From Nothopassalora personata (lineage: Eukaryota > Ascomycota > Dothideomycetes > Mycosphaerellales > Mycosphaerellaceae): a stretch of 64,000 nt of DNA. The notes beneath the pieces are model-generated. The model was not told where the DNA came from and did no database searches. It saw only the letters and a list, made by a program, of their open reading frames with translations. Location of the stretch: the NCBI GenBank assembly GCA_033816765.1, contig CM066295.1:1116001-1180000 (forward strand). Direction: 5' to 3'. The position numbers and the translations under genes were made by a program. Shown here piece after piece: positions 42,480 through 52,510 of the stretch (position 1 is the first letter of the stretch; every line of letters starts with the position of its first letter).

Positions 42480-44441
42480 ATGCAGCGCCGCGACAGATCT
42501 CTCGCGCAGTCGCTCGGTCTCCCCGCCATCAAGAAGGTCAAGGAGAGCAGAGTCTTGCTGGTTGGCGCTGGTGGTATCGGATGCGAATTGCTCAAGAATC
42601 TTGTTTGCTGCGGGTTTGGCACCGGTCTCAAGCTGCCACAGAGCCAAAATGGCGCGCAGACAGGAGCTGTAGCAGAGGCTGAGCAGTCACCTGCAAAGAA
42701 GGCCGAGATCGTAGTCATCGACCTGGACACCATCGATCTGAGCAATCTCAACCGCCAATTTCTGTTTCGGAAACAACACATCAAGAAGCCCAAGGCTACA
42801 GTCGCGAAGGAGACAGCAAGTCAATTCAACCCTGCAGTGTACATCGATGCGCATCATGCTTCCATCTTCGACGCGCAGTACAATGTGGAGTTCTTCGAGG
42901 GCTTCGACCTGGTCTTCAACGCTCTGGACAACTTGGCTGCGCGCCGGCATGTGAACAAGATGTGTCTGGCAGCCGATGTCGCGCTGATCGAGAGTGGTAC
43001 CACCGGCTTCAATGGCCAGGTCCAGGCTATCAAGAAGGGCGTCACAGAGTGCTACGATTGCAATGAGAAGCCGGTCACAAAATCGTTTCCAATCTGCACC
43101 ATTCGCTCCACACCATCGCAACCCATACACTGCATAGTGTGGGCCAAATCATATCTACTTCCGGAGCTGTTTGGTACGAGCGAGGAGGATTCGTCAGATA
43201 TGCAAGTCACCGAGGGTGACAACGCGGAAGAGGTTGCCAAGTTGAAGGAGGAGGCCGAGGCGCTCAAGAACATACGAAGCCTGATGGGCAAGAGCGAGTT
43301 CGCCCAGGCTATCTTCAACAAAGTCTTTCACGATGACATCGAGCGATTACGTTCGATGGCGGAGATGTGGCAGAGTCGAAAAGCGCCAGATGCATTGCGC
43401 TTTGAGTCTGTCTGCATAGATACGAATCCAGCTGCGCAAGGCGAAGTAATAGCATCACAGGACCAGAGCATTTGGACACTTCAGGACAACCTCAAGGTCT
43501 TCTGCTATGCAGTCGATGCGCTGAGCAAGCGCGTACAGTCAGGGAAAGAGAACGTCATCGAGTTCGACAAGGATGACAAGGACACTCTGGACTTTGTCAC
43601 AGCTGCAGCGAACCTGCGCGCCCATATCTTCGGCATCGAACTCAACTCTGAGTGGGATGTCAAGCAAAAGGCCGGCAACATCATCCCAGCTATTGCCACG
43701 TCCAACGCTCTGACAGCAAGCTTATGCGTGCTTGAGGCGTTCAAGATCTTTAAGAGTGAGCTGCCGAGCAAGAAGCCAGCAACGAACAACGGCGCATCAA
43801 CCACCACTTCCCCACTTGGCGGCGCGAAAATGACATTCCTGACATCCAAGAGCACTGATCGTATGATCACGAGCCAGAATCTGGTCGAGCCCAAAGCCGA
43901 CTGCCCTGTCTGTTCGCCCTTCTATGCCAAAGTCCATATTAAGCAGGACAGCTCTCCTACGCTACAGCAACTTGTCGACCTGCTCAAGAAGCGACTGGGC
44001 TACGAAGACTTTTCCATCACAGCTGATGCTGGGATGATCTATGACCCCGATCTGGAGGATAACTTAACCAAAGCGTTGAAAGACTTCGGTATTGATGGCA
44101 AGAGCATTGGATTCCTCACAATCCAGGACGATAGCGACGAGCCCAAGGTAGACCTTCAACTCAGCGTCATCGCCAAAGAGCTCGACAGTGCTGAGCTGGT
44201 CTTGCTACCAGAGTCGATCGAACTCGGAAAGAAACCACCGAAAAAGACTCTCGTCAACGGCGAGAATCTCGTGGAAGCGACGTCCGACCCAGATCCTGCA
44301 CTCGAACTCAGCTCCGGCGCCAAGCGCAAGCGCGATGCCGAAGAGATGGTCGAGAGTGCGAAGAAGAAAGCCAAGGTGGGCGGCAACGACGAAAATGTAT
44401 ATGTCGTCGAGGATGACGGTGCAATACTTCTTGATGATTGA
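42480..44441 (+). CDS. UBA2: SUMO-activating enzyme subunit Uba2
   Basis: Single exon, 653 residues. The nucleotide-binding motif GAGGIG is at 29-34, followed by DLDTIDLSNLNRQFLF. The catalytic cysteine is C206 in FPICTIRSTP. Zinc-binding Cys pairs are CYDC and CPVC. A ubiquitin-fold domain follows at about 480-580, then a basic nuclear signal (KRKRDAEE) and an acidic C-terminus with VYVVEDD, like a SUMO-interacting motif. With Aos1 it adenylates SUMO, forms a thioester and passes SUMO to Ubc9, in the nucleus. Residues 47-74 (between GFG and the beta-strand EIVVIDLD) form a Gln/Ala-rich insertion that many relatives lack. Confidence 0.95.
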   Translation: MQRRDRSLAQSLGLPAIKKVKESRVLLVGAGGIGCELLKNLVCCGFGTGLKLPQSQNGAQTGAVAEAEQSPAKKAEIVVIDLDTIDLSNLNRQFLFRKQHIKKPKATVAKETASQFNPAVYIDAHHASIFDAQYNVEFFEGFDLVFNALDNLAARRHVNKMCLAADVALIESGTTGFNGQVQAIKKGVTECYDCNEKPVTKSFPICTIRSTPSQPIHCIVWAKSYLLPELFGTSEEDSSDMQVTEGDNAEEVAKLKEEAEALKNIRSLMGKSEFAQAIFNKVFHDDIERLRSMAEMWQSRKAPDALRFESVCIDTNPAAQGEVIASQDQSIWTLQDNLKVFCYAVDALSKRVQSGKENVIEFDKDDKDTLDFVTAAANLRAHIFGIELNSEWDVKQKAGNIIPAIATSNALTASLCVLEAFKIFKSELPSKKPATNNGASTTTSPLGGAKMTFLTSKSTDRMITSQNLVEPKADCPVCSPFYAKVHIKQDSSPTLQQLVDLLKKRLGYEDFSITADAGMIYDPDLEDNLTKALKDFGIDGKSIGFLTIQDDSDEPKVDLQLSVIAKELDSAELVLLPESIELGKKPPKKTLVNGENLVEATSDPDPALELSSGAKRKRDAEEMVESAKKKAKVGGNDENVYVVEDDGAILLDD

Positions 44442-45774
44442 GACGATACCCGAATAGAGCATTAGACGTGGAGTTCATGGCGTTACACGAGGAAGGATCA
44501 TATCGGTGTATTGGCATTCTATGCCATGATGACGAAGCCTTGCAGCTCGCAGCGCTTTCTCCGGTAGAGCCTCGGAGGCCAGAGTTGCGAAGGGCCTTTA
44601 GGAGACTTCTTCTATACAGCACGGGTCGGGAGGTACATGAGGTACATGTGCAGCGAATGTGTATAGTAGTAGGTCCAGACAATCGAAAGCTGCCTCGCAC
44701 AGGCAGCTATTGACAGTTAAGTTGATGATTTCTTCCGTAGACACTTTACGACCAACACACTTGCAGCGCATACGCTTGCTCGAACTTCGAGGACGGTTTG
44801 CTCTATCGCAGATACCTGACGTCCATCTCCCTCATCTGCGAAGAGATTAACCGCGCAGGCCGCGAAGTACAGTCACCAACGTTCGGTTGAGCCGCACCCA
44901 CGTGTAGCTACGCTAGCTGATGTTCCCTGCATTTTAATTTCTGGCAGCAGGCGTCCCCAAACCAACGCCTCCAAGCTAGCACGCGGCAGGCATGTCATCA
45001 AACATCATTCGCTGCTATGCGAAAGATCAACTAGTTGCCATCGCCGCTGACGTCTGGAAGGAGAGCGAGTGAGCTTCGCGTAGCCAACTTCTCGATCCTG
45101 CAATTGTCATCGTTCCCGCAGCGCTAAGCATGGCGAAGCTCCTGGAAGAGGCGACTTTATTTTTAAGCTTGAAACTCTATGCAGCGCGACGCCGCGAAAG
45201 CTCCCCTTGCCACTTCTACAAGCCCTAGTTCGCTGGCCGAGACCTAGTCCCTTGAGCAATCTCTTAGCGGATCTGATCAATAGCGACAACTCGATTTCGA
45301 GTGCTTAGGAATGCGACGACCAGGCCACAGCATTGACGCTAATGCCTCTGCGCTCGTACTCCACTTACCTACCTGAGACACGTAGGGTAGGGCGCCTTAA
45401 TAAGACGCAGGTTAGATTCAATCAAAGTGCTAGCGCTCGAGCGGCGACTTAGGGCTCCGGAAAGCCTCGAGGGACTGGCGGGGTCCATGCAACATAACAT
45501 TTCTGCATTCAATGTACCAGCCACGGCAGCCTCGATTATGATTCGCGAGGAACTTGGCGGAAGGTTAACTATCCCACTCATCTTGGTAAGATGCGTTCGA
45601 GGGCTAGAATGGGAGGGGTAGATCTGTAAGATGAGGATGTCCCAGGCAAAACCCAACATGTCATGGTCCCTATCGGGCAGAAGCAATAAAGGCGAGGGAA
45701 CAACCTGTCTCGGCTTCTGATATCTTCGTCTCGCCAATCTTTCGTCAACATAGACTGCTCGACCTCCAGACAAG
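44442..45774. other. intergenic, nothing seen
   Basis: A long spacer downstream of UBA2. Frames at 44438-44713 (plus) and 45369-45974 (minus, mostly a shadow of the next gene) have no family signature, and no repeat was found. The right part is the promoter of the Rds1-like gene. Confidence 0.45.
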
Positions 45775-46902
45775 ATGTACTCACAGCTCCTCGTCTCCGC
45801 CCTCGCGGCCTCAGCTGCTGCCACAGCTATCCCACACCAGAAGCCAGCAGCCAACCGGGGATCCAGCAGCCCTGCTGCTCCAACTGGCGCCAATGGCAAG
45901 AACCAGCCGTTCATGTTCCCACTCTCGAACGGCTTCCCAGACATCGGACTGCCATCCGATGCTCTGACTGCCATTCAAAAGCAGGCCCACGGCACTCTTC
46001 CGAACGGCGCACTCCCAGGCCATATCACCGACACCACCAACACCGCCCTTCAGCTGATTGCCTTCAACGAGATGTTCGAGGTCGCATACTTCACCTCCCT
46101 CCTCGGCAACATCACCGACGGCACTTTCGATGTCGGCAGGGGCGCCGCCAAGGACATTGTTGTCAACGCCATCACCGCCGTCCAGGCCCAGGAGGAGCTC
46201 CACGCTCTCGGCGCAAACGCGATCCTTAAGTACGCCGGCCGCACCCCGATCCAGCCATGCGAGTACCAGTTCCCAACCACGGACTTCGACAGCGCCATTT
46301 CACTGGCCGCTACTTTCACCGACCTTGTCCTCGGCACGCTGCAGGACGCTCTCGAGGCTTTCGGCACTGACGGTGACACTGAGCTTCTCGCTCTAGTCGG
46401 CGGTGTCATCGGCCAGGAGGGCGAGCAGGTCGGCTTCTACCGCAACATCGGCAACAAGATCCCGTCCGCCCTCCCATTCCTCACTCGCTCCACCGCACCA
46501 TTCGCCTACTCCGCTCTCAACCAGTTGTTCATCGTCCCAGACTCGTGCCCCAACGCCGACAAGATCGATATCCCAATCTTCAAGCCATTGACCATCGTCA
46601 CGCCACCAACTGAGCCGCTGGACACCACCCTCACCTTTAGCATCGCCAATAAGGCCGGTCTTGACCTCAGCAAGATGAGCGTGGTCTATATCAACCAGCA
46701 GAACGTCCCAGTCTCGGAGGCGATCCACAGCATCTCCAAGAAGGGTGACCAGATCACTTTCTGCGCTGAATTCCCAGGCGAGAAGAATCTCATGAACGGC
46801 CTCACCATCGCTGCTCTCGTCGAGGGCGCTGGTCCGTTCGCTAATGTTTCTGCTGCTACTGATGCTACCAAGTACGGCCCAGCTATCATCGAGATCAACT
46901 AA
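45775..46902 (+). CDS. secreted ferritin-like protein (Rds1/LsdA family)
   Basis: Single exon, 375 residues. A signal peptide covers about 1-18, followed by a Ser/Pro/Asn-rich linker. The ferritin-like four-helix domain lies at about 75-230 (ALQLIAFNEMFEVAYF, VQAQEELHALGANAIL, LLALVGGVIGQEGEQVGFYR); the Glu and His in NEMFEV, QEELHAL and GQEGEQ are candidate metal ligands. A C-terminal beta-rich part follows. Relatives include fission-yeast Rds1 (stress induced) and Aspergillus LsdA (late sexual development). Codon use is strongly biased to C-ending codons, which suggests high expression. Confidence 0.85.
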   Translation: MYSQLLVSALAASAAATAIPHQKPAANRGSSSPAAPTGANGKNQPFMFPLSNGFPDIGLPSDALTAIQKQAHGTLPNGALPGHITDTTNTALQLIAFNEMFEVAYFTSLLGNITDGTFDVGRGAAKDIVVNAITAVQAQEELHALGANAILKYAGRTPIQPCEYQFPTTDFDSAISLAATFTDLVLGTLQDALEAFGTDGDTELLALVGGVIGQEGEQVGFYRNIGNKIPSALPFLTRSTAPFAYSALNQLFIVPDSCPNADKIDIPIFKPLTIVTPPTEPLDTTLTFSIANKAGLDLSKMSVVYINQQNVPVSEAIHSISKKGDQITFCAEFPGEKNLMNGLTIAALVEGAGPFANVSAATDATKYGPAIIEIN

Positions 46903-47319
46903 GAGGCAGGCATATGTGTATGTGAAGAACCGCGTGTAATGTGTAGTGTAAAGTAGACGAGTACCTGTCACGAGATTGTGTCACAAAAACAATACGAAGG
47001 CATACGGCTTCACTGACAACCAATCTTCATCGTCCCAATCAAAATCATTCAGTCCAGTTTATACTTTCCGCCCTCGTGTTGAAGTCGTCGTGATAACCCA
47101 GCGTCACCTTCTTCTGACTTTTCAAACGGGAAGAGGTTGCATCACACTCAATCCACGCCGCGGCTCCTAATGTTCGACTTTTGCATGCAGAAGTCTCCCG
47201 TGAAATCCTCGTGCATGACATCGAAAGGCACGACTGCCTTCCCCATCGCATGCTGTCTCGAGACCGGAACCTCATTGCTTGTCCCTGCGTTGACTGGCTC
47301 CACTTCTCCCCTACTCCTT
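46903..47319. other. 3' region, nothing seen
   Basis: Downstream of the Rds1-like gene. No gene or repeat found; likely its 3' untranslated region and spacer. Confidence 0.4.
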
Positions 47320-47850
47320 CGACAGCTTCCTGCCCTGACGCCACGCTACCAAATCCTCATGACACGCGACGCCGAACTAGCCTCGCGAAGTTCTAGCATA
47401 TCGAAGTGGTTGAATCATTTCCTTACACTTCCGACATCTAAAGTATTCCCTGCAGAGGGACTGGTCTCTAGGCACGATGGCAAAGTCGTTGACCCTCTTC
47501 TTGCAGATATGGTCGTGATAAGTGCAGTGGTGGCAAAGCTGGGACTCGTCGTCAAGCAAAAGGAGGTTGGAAACTGCGTAGAGGAGAATTGCGCACTCGC
47601 CGCAGCGATAGCACTCGAGGTGCCATGGCTCAATCGCTATCGATCGGTTAGAGATCGGTGCAGGGGGGTTCGCCCAGAGGACGATTTACCTGGATGACGT
47701 ATCGATCGTGATGGTATTGCCTGCCTGGGAAGTCCACAAAGTCCTCATCAGCGAGCTCAACGTGATGCGGTGGCGAAGCACGAACGACCTGGCCTACAAA
47801 TGCTTCGCCGCAGGCCTCGCAAATGCACGCAGCATGATCTTGGGTCTTTT
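47320..47850 (-). pseudogene. relic of a LIM-domain RhoGAP gene
   Basis: Read on minus, CEACGEAFVGQVVRA (from about 47845) resembles the start of a LIM domain. After frame breaks, a long frame from about 47640 reads WHLECYRCGECA, NLLLLDDESQLCHHC, a Cys-poor second module and FRCRKCKEMIQPLRYARTS, then a stop at 47377-47379, then CHEDLVAWR still in frame, then another stop. H-x2-C-x2-C-x2-C and C-x2-C spacings are those of LIM zinc fingers, and the LRYARTS block is a mark of fungal Rga/Lrg1-type RhoGAPs. No GAP domain is found nearby. It is a truncated, dead fragment. Confidence 0.7.
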
Positions 47851-48507
47851 AAGCCTTATCTTCGTCACACTGCTTACGAACCACTACCTCTATGTGTCCC
47901 TGACGTCCACGACCTCGGCAGATAATTTGTCCGAGGTACCACTGTCTGTACGACACCTCCGTAACTACTACCGGGAGTGCTATGAGAGAGAATATGTATA
48001 AAGTCGCCATAGTGATGTACGGAATACCCTGTACTCGCTGTACTAAGCTTTGCATTTGTGCTTCGAGACGAGAGTCCTGCAGCAATCAATTAACATTCCG
48101 ATAGACATGGCCCCTTGGAGAGGTCTGTCTAGCGTCCATCAAGTGCCGGACGCATTGACTATACAAATGGCTACCCACGTTGCGACACGTCCAGAAAATC
48201 AACGCAGTAAGGCTATCTTGAACGTCACGCCGAATGAGAGGTGAAGTGTACTGTGTCACCCTTGCGCCGCATGAGTGACAGCTGCAAGCCATCAGCAGGC
48301 AGCTCTTGTTAGATGCATGAAGGATCGTCGCAATGCAGGTTCGATAATCCGTATTGAACAAGGGAGCCATATATGTTGCAAGATTCTGCAGGTCTGACCG
48401 TGGGTTCATGCACAACTTGAAAAGGTCCGCAGAAATGAAAATTTCGGACCAAGACCAACCTCCCTAACTCGGCACCTTATGCGGCCAATCTTGTCCAAGG
48501 TCAGCAC
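47851..48507. other. intergenic, nothing seen
   Basis: No gene. A minus frame at 47849-48085 lies directly before the LIM relic, but shows no domain of its own. Confidence 0.4.
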
Positions 48508-49260
48508 TTAGCCTGCCCACTCATAGAAACTCGTTCCCTCCCCATTCCTGCTACTAACCACCACGGTCACCCTCATTCCAAGAGCATCTCTATGCAACGG
48601 TCCATATCTCCCAACCACCGGACTATACTTGACCCCAGCATCGACTCTTCGATCTTTACTCAGTTTCACCGGGACCTTGCCCTCTTCTCCCGCCGCAAAA
48701 GTCGCCAGTATTGTCACCCAGGTCAAACCTGCCGCAGCGATTGCATTTCCAGGCCAGGAGAAATTCCTCGTCGGTGCCGAGGGTGAATTCAGCCCAGTAA
48801 CCCTCCTCCCACTCCTCTCCAGATCCCTCGCCCGCCATCTTCGGCCTGAACTTCGTGATTTCGCCTTCTAACCCCTCAGGAAGGTAACGCGTGCTATGTA
48901 CGGTGTACACTGAAGTCGCATTCACAACCACGACAGCGACCTCCCACGTCGGAGAGGGCAAGACCTTGTTTGTGGCGCTGCGTTCTCCTCACCGCCGCGT
49001 TACCACGTTCGTAATGATGTTGACGATAGAGTCGAGAAATTTCCAAACACCTGCCTGCGATTACCACCAGCATAGATGACCTCGACCTCCTACTCCGAAA
49101 GCATCGAAATTCGTCACCCATTTCGTCCGAACTGAGTCGTAGGAATGCCATGCATAGCGATTTCCCCACCTCAGAGGTTCGCCACACTCGGCTCAACGCA
49201 ATAATCACTCTCTATTACTACCCTCCCATCCGTAGGCAAGAACCGCACCCTGGAACTCCT
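48508..49260 (-). pseudogene. unidentified coding relic
   Basis: Two minus frames abut: 48961 to about 48755 (TWEVAVVVVNATSVYTVHSTRY, EEWEEGYWAEFTLGTDEEF) and then, after a one-base shift, about 48760 to 48508 (GLTWVTILATFAA, RVTVVVSSRNGEG). Upstream, other frames read AWHSYDSVRTKWVTNFDAFGV with stops. The amino-acid texture is protein-like, and no good splice sites join the pieces, so it is probably a decayed gene. I do not recognise the family. Confidence 0.4.
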
Positions 49261-50065
49261 TAGGAACCCCTCCCATCCGAGACGAAAGCAGGAATGAAGC
49301 GACATACACCAGCGGATCATGGCAGCAGGCCCTCTTCCTGCGCGTACGTACCGTCTCCTCCCTTGACGTCACGTAGCATGGAAGCGGCAGTCATGCTCCG
49401 GACTTTGCGCGATGAGTTGAGCATGTTGGAGAGAAATGCCGCGGAGAGGTTTGATGGGGTAATATGTATAGCTGAGAATATACGCAGGATAAGCACAGTG
49501 GTGTGTGGCGGGGCAACTTACGGCTGAGACGGTGAGGCCTTGGTCGGCTCTGGGAATGATGGACTGCTGGAGAATATTAAACTGTGCAAGAGGTACTGAG
49601 GCGCTGTTGTACCTGTCTCAAGATGTTGCTGCAATAGCTAGAAGACGTGAAGTGGGGGTTTGCGGTCCAATGCATGGTAGGATGGAGCTTGAAGCTGCAA
49701 ATAGTTAATGTCAAGTCCACGATCATGGAACTGCTATGTGTAGTTTTTGACATTGTGTGTTCGTTCGGTCTCATACTCGTGCTCTTGGTGGAGGAGAAGT
49801 AGGTATTCCCTTTCGGTCCAATGCTATACATCGCCCGGCTGGTAGTCTTCAAGATACATTGCCGTCGTCCAATGCTCTTCTCCAAAGTGGTATCCTCAGC
49901 GTCTTCAGCCGTACCGTCCAAGGAGCCTCCTCCAAATTATCCAAATGTATACTGCGACCAAGAAAAATTATGATACTTATGCCTCGAAGGCCAACACCAA
50001 CACTCTCCAACCTCCCTATTCTCCGTCATCCTCGCACACATCTGATGCCTTCCAGGCGACTCTTC
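49261..50065. other. intergenic, nothing seen
   Basis: Short overlapping frames only. No repeat or motif was noticed. Confidence 0.4.
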
Positions 50066-50695
50066 CTAAGACGTCTCCCTCCACTCAATGCTCCACCTCC
50101 CCTCATCTCTGGGCACAATTTTGAAGTCCTCGATCGCATCAAGCTTGCACCAATAGGCCTCCCCTGCATCGTTCCTGATCGGGATTTGTACCGCGTCCGA
50201 GCTCAATGCGCCCTTCCCGCTTTCTGCTACGAGGCGGTTCAAGTTTCCCCTCAGCGCATCAAACCATCTTCTGTGCGCCGACAGTGGCAGGATCAGGTCG
50301 ATGGGGCGGAAGAGTCGTATTCGTGCGATGTTCTCGGGAGCAAGCTGTTTTAGGAAGCGGTGCGCCGAGGGTGGCGAGGGAGTCTCGAAGATGTTGCAGC
50401 CGTAGAAGATGGGCAATGCTTCTGCGCGCACCCAGCTGGTTGCTGCTAGCAATGCTGGCTCTCGGAAGTATGCTTTCTCGTATGCATAGGGCAGCTCGAT
50501 TGGGGTGGGTCGAACGAGTGTGTAGGTGTAAATCTGATTTCGCAGCTCTGCGGGGAGGTCGGCGAAGGATCTGGAGGGATGCTGGGGTGGTTCAGGCTGT
50601 TTCGTAGGTAGTTGCTTCGCTGAGCTGAAGCAGAATCGCGGGAGTGCCGTGAGTGGTAGCCATGTTGGCTGCAAATGGATATTCAGGTGGGTCAT
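50066..50695 (-). CDS. 2EXR-domain protein (F-box-like N-terminus)
   Basis: Single exon, 209 residues. The start is taken at 50695 because the frame upstream reads unlike a protein. FADLPAELRNQIYTYTL (about 42-58) opens the domain, then EPALLAATSWVRAEALPIFYGCNIFE, the usual 2EXR pattern of ascomycetes: LPAE(L/I)RN-IY followed by a conserved set of residues about 45 positions later. Such proteins are numerous in filamentous fungi; their role is unknown, perhaps as substrate adaptors. A broken gene of the same kind lies downstream at 51.6-52.5 kb. Confidence 0.72.
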   Translation of the reverse strand: MTHLNIHLQPTWLPLTALPRFCFSSAKQLPTKQPEPPQHPSRSFADLPAELRNQIYTYTLVRPTPIELPYAYEKAYFREPALLAATSWVRAEALPIFYGCNIFETPSPPSAHRFLKQLAPENIARIRLFRPIDLILPLSAHRRWFDALRGNLNRLVAESGKGALSSDAVQIPIRNDAGEAYWCKLDAIEDFKIVPRDEGRWSIEWRETS

Positions 50696-51595
50696 GGTAT
50701 AAGTGGTAATAACCGCGGTGGTCGATGGTCTCTGCAGCTGTGCAAGCCAAAGACGATGGTCGCAGACAATGACATGGTGCGAGATCACAGGAAGCCACGT
50801 CCTGTGTGCTTGATATACGCGTGACGAGGAGGCACATGCCACTGCCAACACAAGCGAGCTGTATCACGCTCGCATTGGCATCGTGCCTTCCCGGCATACA
50901 GTACCGCTGATGACGCCGATACCATGCGACCTCGGGGGCTAGGGCTAGTGGCGGCCTTGGCGTGGTGATTTGCCCGACGTCATTCATGCGGCTCAAAGCC
51001 CGCTGCCTTCTTCTTCAGATGCCGTGCGATGTCGCACACTTTGAATGATGATTTCGGTGTCATGGTCGTGGAGCAAAGCGTCTGAAGCAGTCTCGAATTG
51101 AAGACGTGCGGTGTGCTGTGGTCGGCTCTCTCCCACTTGGCAACGTTCTAGATGTTTCGGCGCTTGGACTGATTTGATTGCGGCGAGGCAGGCTGGGATC
51201 AGGGGATCGAGCATCGTGAGTGAATCACTCGGAATCAAACGGCCCCTACACATTTGTCTTGATGTTCTTCTTGCGGGTTGGCAAGAACTGGCGAACTGTG
51301 AAGAGGCCGAACCGGGTTGTCCTCTTCGTCTCAAACCAACAGTCCGATGTCCTCCGCGCCTGTTCTCACGTCCTTTCTTGCTTGGATCGTCGGATCGATC
51401 TCAGGCTCCTCCATCTAATCTTTGGTTTGGTCTGTGGCCTGGTCTGCATTCTGATCATTTGTCTAGTATCTGGCATAATACCCTCGTCTTTAGCCTTCTT
51501 CGCTTTGTCATCCTGCTGAGGCATCTTCAGGTCTCCCTCCAACTCGTTACTCGAATTCCTCTTGATTTACAGTAGCACCATACAAGTTCATCAGA
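50696..51595. other. intergenic, nothing firm
   Basis: The plus frame 51220-51519 has a hydrophobic C-terminus, but no family match and no spliced continuation could be seen. No repeat found. Confidence 0.35.
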
Positions 51596-52510
51596 CTACT
51601 CTGGCGTACCAAGCTTGTTTGCGACCGGCATCTGAACCCGCACGACTCCAGCTCCAAGGCCGTTCTTGTCTCCTCCATACGCCTTATTCCAAGCCATCAA
51701 AGCTCGACGGACTCGACGCAAGGTGTGCACCTGAGCTGGTGATGGAGCCCTGACTTCAACATCTTTCAAGAATTCACGATTTGCTTTCGAGAGGTTCTTC
51801 AGGAAGTCGGCCAACCTGCAGGCTGATGAACTCGAAGGGTTGGCTCAAGTAGAGCCCGTATGCTTCGCTGCGGATTTGCTTCGAAACGTGAAGAGCAGGC
51901 TCGATCGCTTTGCTCTTCTCAGAAGGTGTTGGTAAAGCGAATTTCCAAATTCTATTCTCTCATTTCTGCGGGCAGCTCCATGAGCTCTATCTTGGTGGGC
52001 TGTTGACCTGGCGATGCGGCTTTGGCGCTTCTCTTTGACTCGCTACTGTCGCTCTTGACGTCAATGGAGGAAGTGGGTGTTGTTGCAGTGGTGGCTGAGG
52101 CCACAGCGGTATCGGCTGGTTGCTCGAGGCATTGCTTCTTGCCAGATTTTGGTGATGGTGCCTCTTCAGCCTGGTCTTCGCGCTTGCGTTTGGATTTGTT
52201 TGAGGAGTCGAGAGGCTTTGCTACAGTAGATGGCTTCTTGCCATCCGCCCTCTCTTAAATTTGTGGTGGCCGTGGTAGAAGAGGGTGTGGTTCGCGCACT
52301 TGGCCATTGCCTATGCGCTGGAGGGACGGAGTAGATGACATCGCAGAAAGTGTCGCGTTGCGTTTGCCGACTTTCTCAACACAAATCTTCTTGGCAGGTG
52401 ATTGAGGCTGATCACTGCGATCTTTGCATGCGCGCTTGAGAGTAGACCATATCGGTGGAGGAAGCCATTGTGGTACTACTCGTGCTGTTTGCAATGTGGC
52501 TTGGAGAATG
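51596..52510 (-). pseudogene. broken 2EXR-family gene
   Basis: Read on minus, a Lys/Ser-rich nuclear-type N-terminal region (KRKREDQAEEAPSPKSG) leads to IELMELPAEMRE and a stop. Shifting the frame at about 51965 gives NRIWKFALPTPSEK and IEPALHVSKQIRSEA, the exact continuation of a 2EXR domain. A further shift near 51812 gives ADFLKNLSKANREF to the stop at 51596. An upstream frame to about 52480 (KICVEKVGKR) may be its first part. The two shifts make it a pseudogene, but the frames are long and little eroded, so it is young or reflects base-calling errors. Confidence 0.6.
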
